A DNA stretch of 7,679 nucleotides, taken from contig JAJYJN010000050.1 of the NCBI GenBank assembly GCA_021789455.1, forward strand, positions 1 through 7,679. The letters run 5' to 3'. Each line of letters opens with the position of its first letter. The stretch's first letter is position 1. Of the stretch, positions 5,333 through 7,679 are shown piece by piece. Source of the stretch: a bacterium. Its GTDB lineage: Bacteria; SZUA-79; Acidulodesulfobacterales; Acidulodesulfobacteraceae. The translations under genes and the position numbers were made by a program. Below the pieces are notes generated by a model. That model did not search any database, was not told where the DNA came from, and saw only the letters and a program-made list of their open reading frames with translations.

Positions 5333-6163
5333 TTAAACGTATTTTTTACCTATTTCGTAACCTAATTTTTCGGAAATCTTATTGCTTGCTTCTATGGTCA
5401 GCGGAATAAACATATTTTTTAGTTTTTCGGGCGTAGTTCTTATTACCGGAGCGGAAATAGATATTCCGCCTATTATATGGGTGGTATAATCTCTCAGGGG
5501 AGCGCCGATGCAGATAATGCCTTCGTCAAGCTCTTCGTTGTCTATGGCGTAACCTTGAACCTTTACTTTTTCTAATTCTTTGAACAGTTTTTCTTTATCG
5601 GTTATAGTATTTTTAGTAAAAGCTTTAAGTTTTTCGGGTAAAATTTTTTCTATATTTTCTCTCGACTCAAAAGCTATTTGACATTTGCCTATAGCCGAAG
5701 CGTAAACTGGAAGCATATTGCCTACCCTTGATGCTACCCTTAAAACCTGATCTGCTTCTACTATATCGAGATAAATAAGATTTTTTTCCCTTATTACCCC
5801 TACGTAAGCAGATTCTTTTATTTTATCGACCAATTCTTTCATTACCGGTTTTGCTATGCTCAAAAGTCTAAGGTGATTAATGAACGACTGGCCTAACTCT
5901 AAGCTTTTAAGACCTAAACGGTAATTTTCGGTGAACGGGTCCTGTTCTATATAGCCCATATATTCTAAAGTAGCAAGGAGCCTGAAAATTTTATTTTTGT
6001 GGAGTTTTAGGATTTTACTCAGTTCGCTTACTCCGAGTTCGGACTTATCTCCTTTAAATGCTTCTAATAAATCTAAAGAGTTTAAAACCGTTTTAATGAG
6101 ATAATTTGTTTTATCCTTTTTTTTGATAGTTTTTTCCATATCCTTTTTATTTTTATTAAGCAT
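5333..6163 (-). CDS. IclR-family transcriptional regulator
   Basis: At 276 residues this has normal IclR length with a short Lys-rich N-terminal extension (1-20). The winged helix-turn-helix covers about 22-85, with LGVSELSKILKLHKNKIFRLLATLEYMGYIEQD as the HTH and wing start, followed by YRLGLKSLELG, the usual linker to the effector domain. The effector-binding domain (about 95-270) shows family landmarks: VRVASRVG-like and GNMLPVYASAIGKC in the middle, and DEGIICIGAPLRD towards the end. IclR proteins are dimers or tetramers that sense small carboxylic or aromatic metabolites and repress or activate nearby genes. The ligand cannot be read from the sequence. The start is supported by AAGGTG five bases upstream (6169-6174); Met9 is a less likely start because its AAGGA is too close. 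It is divergent from the radical SAM gene, a usual arrangement for a regulator and its target, but regulation is unproven. Confidence 0.9.
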   Translation of the reverse strand: MLNKNKKDMEKTIKKKDKTNYLIKTVLNSLDLLEAFKGDKSELGVSELSKILKLHKNKIFRLLATLEYMGYIEQDPFTENYRLGLKSLELGQSFINHLRLLSIAKPVMKELVDKIKESAYVGVIREKNLIYLDIVEADQVLRVASRVGNMLPVYASAIGKCQIAFESRENIEKILPEKLKAFTKNTITDKEKLFKELEKVKVQGYAIDNEELDEGIICIGAPLRDYTTHIIGGISISAPVIRTTPEKLKNMFIPLTIEASNKISEKLGYEIGKKYV

Positions 6164-6220
6164 ATTTGCACCTTTAATCTTTTAACAAATTTTATTTTTA
6201 AAAATTTAAACTTGAAATTA

Positions 6221-6249
6221 ATTTTACATAAATAAAAAATAAAATGCAA
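6221..6249 (-). promoter_or_regulatory. candidate promoter of the iclR-like gene
   Basis: On the minus strand TTGCAT (6244-6249) and TAAAAT (6221-6226, five of six consensus bases) are 17 bases apart, which would start transcription near 6214, about 50 bases before ATG. The surrounding 219-base gap is so AT-rich that chance matches are common. Confidence 0.35.
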
Positions 6250-6325
6250 TTTTAAAATATATATCTAGGAAATAATTTAAAAATTTGATGTATAATTAAT
6301 ATAGGATAATTAGTTTAAGACGCTA

Positions 6326-6334
6326 TGATATAAT
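6326..6334 (+). promoter_or_regulatory. extended -10 promoter of the radical SAM gene
   Basis: TGa (6326-6328) directly precedes a perfect TATAAT (6329-6334), an extended -10 element that can work without a good -35, and none is visible. Transcription would start near 6341, about 42 bases before ATG 6383. Confidence 0.55.
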
Positions 6335-6382
6335 AGTAATCGGTTAAAATTAAATTATAAATTAATTGATAATTAATTAAAA

Positions 6383-7435
6383 ATGAACGCTATCAGGCTT
6401 TACCATAAATTGGAATCCGACGATTTTGTGCAATGTCTTATATGCGCCCATAAATGTAAAATTAAAAAAGGCATGACGGGCGTTTGCAAAACAATCGCAA
6501 ACATAGGCGGCGTTCTATACACTATAAATTACGGTATCTTAGTAGCAAAGAGCGTAGACCCGGTAGAAAAAAAACCGCTTTTTCATTTTATGCCGGGAAC
6601 GGGTTCTTATTCAATCGCTTCCCCAGGATGCAACTTCAGGTGTTTAGGCTGTCAGAACGCAGACATATCTCAAACATACAGGGACGAAAATTTTGAGCAG
6701 TATCTTGAATATTTTAAAAGCCTGGAAAAAACGCCGCCCGAAGACGTCGTAGAAAATGCATTAAAAGCAAACTGCAAATCGATTTCATACACCTATACCG
6801 ACCCCGCTGTTTTTTTCGATTATAGTTTAGACGTCATGGAGATAGCTCATAAAAAAGGATTAAAAAATATTTTCGTTACCAACGGATATTATACGGAAGA
6901 ATCCATAAATGCGGCAAAAGGACTTTTAGATGCCGCAAACGTCGATATTAAATTTTTTAACGATACGAGCTACAGGAGAATATGCGGCGGAAGACTTGAG
7001 CCGGTGCTTGAATCGGTAAAACTGTTTCATAAAAACGGCGTGCATTTAGAGCTGACTACCCTTTTAATAGACGAATACAATAACAATGATGAAGAAATTA
7101 AAAAAATAGCGGATTTTATAGTTTCGGTAGATAAAAATCTGCCGTGGCATATTTCGCGGTTTTTCCCTTTATACAAGATGCAGGACGGACGCGTAACCGA
7201 GGAAGAAACGATAATAAATGCCTATAATATCGGTAAGTCGGCAGGATTGAGTTATATTTATGCCGGAAATATACGTTTGAACGGCTATGAAGATACGTCC
7301 TGTCCTTCCTGCGGAAAACTTTTAATAAAGAGGCAGGGTTATAATATTCTGGAAAATAACGTGATTAAAGCGGCCGACGAAGCGGGCGAAGGAAAATGCA
7401 AATTCTGCGGATATAAAATTTACGGCGTATTTTAA
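6383..7435 (+). CDS. amrS: AmmeMemoRadiSam system radical SAM enzyme (AmrS-type)
   Basis: The 350-residue protein has the radical SAM 4Fe-4S motif CNFRCLGCQN (Cys83, Cys87, Cys90), which binds a cluster that cleaves S-adenosylmethionine. In front is a Cys-rich N-terminal module, C18-x2-C21-x3-C25 with GMTGVC ending at Cys35. At the C-terminus a zinc-ribbon-like pair, CPSCG (307-310) and CKFCG (339-342), brackets LIKRQGYN. This layout, with SVDPVEKKPLFHF (57-69) and PGTGSYSIASPGC, is that of the radical SAM member of the AmmeMemoRadiSam set, related to pyruvate formate-lyase activating enzymes. Partners are normally AMMECR1 and MEMO-like proteins; neither is in the window. The substrate is not established to my knowledge. 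No Shine-Dalgarno precedes ATG 6383 in an A/T-only leader, but Leu-Tyr-His near the N-terminus and the first Cys motif fit this start. Divergent from the iclR-like gene. Confidence 0.88.
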   Translation: MNAIRLYHKLESDDFVQCLICAHKCKIKKGMTGVCKTIANIGGVLYTINYGILVAKSVDPVEKKPLFHFMPGTGSYSIASPGCNFRCLGCQNADISQTYRDENFEQYLEYFKSLEKTPPEDVVENALKANCKSISYTYTDPAVFFDYSLDVMEIAHKKGLKNIFVTNGYYTEESINAAKGLLDAANVDIKFFNDTSYRRICGGRLEPVLESVKLFHKNGVHLELTTLLIDEYNNNDEEIKKIADFIVSVDKNLPWHISRFFPLYKMQDGRVTEEETIINAYNIGKSAGLSYIYAGNIRLNGYEDTSCPSCGKLLIKRQGYNILENNVIKAADEAGEGKCKFCGYKIYGVF

Positions 7436-7461
7436 TATAAAATTATCTTTAATATAAAATT
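7431..7461. repeat. 14-bp direct repeat at the 3' end of the radical SAM gene
   Basis: tttaatataaaatt occurs at 7431-7444 and again at 7448-7461, a 17-base period. The first copy contains the last Phe codon's final bases and the stop codon. It is A/T-only and may be a small slippage duplication. Confidence 0.7.
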
Positions 7462-7464
7462 TTC

Positions 7465-7494
7465 TTGAATTAAAGTACCGCAATATTATATAAT
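7465..7494 (+). promoter_or_regulatory. sigma-70 promoter of tRNA-Gln
   Basis: TTGAAT (7465-7470), an 18-base spacer and a perfect TATAAT (7489-7494) place the start of transcription near 7501, about 40 bases before the tRNA. The -35 hexamer is the same as that of the 86-residue gene. Confidence 0.65.
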
Positions 7495-7540
7495 CTATTT
7501 TGTAAATATTATTCAGCTATTCATTCCAAGAAATTTAAAT

Positions 7541-7614
7541 TGGGGGATCGTCTAGCGGCAGGACCTGGGACTCTGACTCCCATTACGGAGGTTCGAATCC
7601 TTCTCCCCCAGCCA
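7541..7614 (+). tRNA. tRNA-Gln, anticodon CTG, CCA encoded
   Basis: The cloverleaf is complete. The acceptor stem TGGGGGA (7541-7547) pairs with TCCCCCA (7604-7610), including the U1-A72 pair typical of tRNA-Gln. The D stem is GTC/GAC (7550-7552 and 7562-7564). The anticodon stem TGGGA/TCCCA flanks loop CTCTGAC, with anticodon CTG at 7573-7575, decoding CAG. A 4-base variable region (TTAC) precedes a T stem GGAGG/CCTTC with one G-U pair and the standard TTCGAAT loop. Discriminator G and CCA are encoded (7611-7614). The sequence closely follows the known bacterial tRNA-Gln pattern. An isoacceptor with anticodon TTG is expected elsewhere in the genome. Confidence 0.97.
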
Positions 7615-7679
7615 TTTAAAAACCGCAGTAAATGAGGCATTTCAGACAATATCCTACCTTGACGTAATTTCTAAATCAA
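7615..7679. other. 65 bases after the tRNA, unassigned
   Basis: No terminator or supported gene is visible before the right edge. A plus-strand frame containing AFQTISYLDVISKS stays open to the edge but has no in-frame start codon. TTGACG at 7659-7664 could be a -35 box whose -10 would fall outside the window. Confidence 0.3.

Noticed and set aside
6360..6378. 8-bp A/T palindrome aattaatt-gat-aattaatt just before the radical SAM start codon
   Set aside because: Purely A/T in a leader of nearly pure A/T; such dyads are expected by chance here, so no operator is claimed.
7632..7670. Short ATG frame after the tRNA (12 codons)
   Set aside because: No Shine-Dalgarno, no promoter in range and no distinctive composition.
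1..7679. CRISPR array, insertion sequence ends or a complete mobile element
   Set aside because: No regularly spaced repeats, no transposase or integrase gene and no terminal inverted repeats were found on either strand.

Overview
The window comes from an AT-rich bacterial genome. A PilY1-type pilus protein, a secreted small protein and Gram-negative-style lipid and RNA genes fit a low-GC Gram-negative anaerobe or facultative anaerobe. A deltaproteobacterium-like lineage is plausible, but the sequence does not prove any taxon.

Left part (1-931): the C-terminal end of a PilY1-like type IV pilus tip/adhesin protein runs in from the left edge. A 122-residue secreted protein with two cysteines follows 43 bases later. 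This block is clearly richer in G+C than the rest (33 of 60 bases at 61-120). A 149-base gap then holds a good sigma-70 promoter whose -10 box sits inside a perfect 9-bp dyad, a likely operator.

Centre (932-4663): three plus-strand genes are spaced as one transcription unit. They are an AAA_14/DUF4143-type ATPase (very AT-rich; 8 G+C of 60 bases at 961-1020), a PlsC-type acyltransferase (14-base gap) and a complete ribonuclease J (34-base gap).

Small-gene region (4664-5332): an unlabelled 22-codon gene has its own extended -10 promoter, a textbook Shine-Dalgarno and a strong 14-bp terminator. Its product is Lys/Ser/Ala-rich, has no acidic residue and carries one Cys. Facing it on the minus strand is an 86-residue helical protein of unknown function, with its own TTGAAT-17-TATAAT promoter and AAGGAGGT ribosome binding site.

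Right part (5333-7679): an IclR-family regulator (minus) is divergent from a radical SAM enzyme of the AmmeMemoRadiSam type (plus). A tRNA-Gln(CTG) with encoded CCA and its own promoter follows, and then 65 unassigned bases.

No CRISPR array, insertion sequence or complete mobile element is visible. The genes do not form one obvious pathway. The most promising undescribed items are the 22-codon transcription unit, the 86-residue orphan, and the operator-like dyad controlling the ATPase-plsC-rnj unit.
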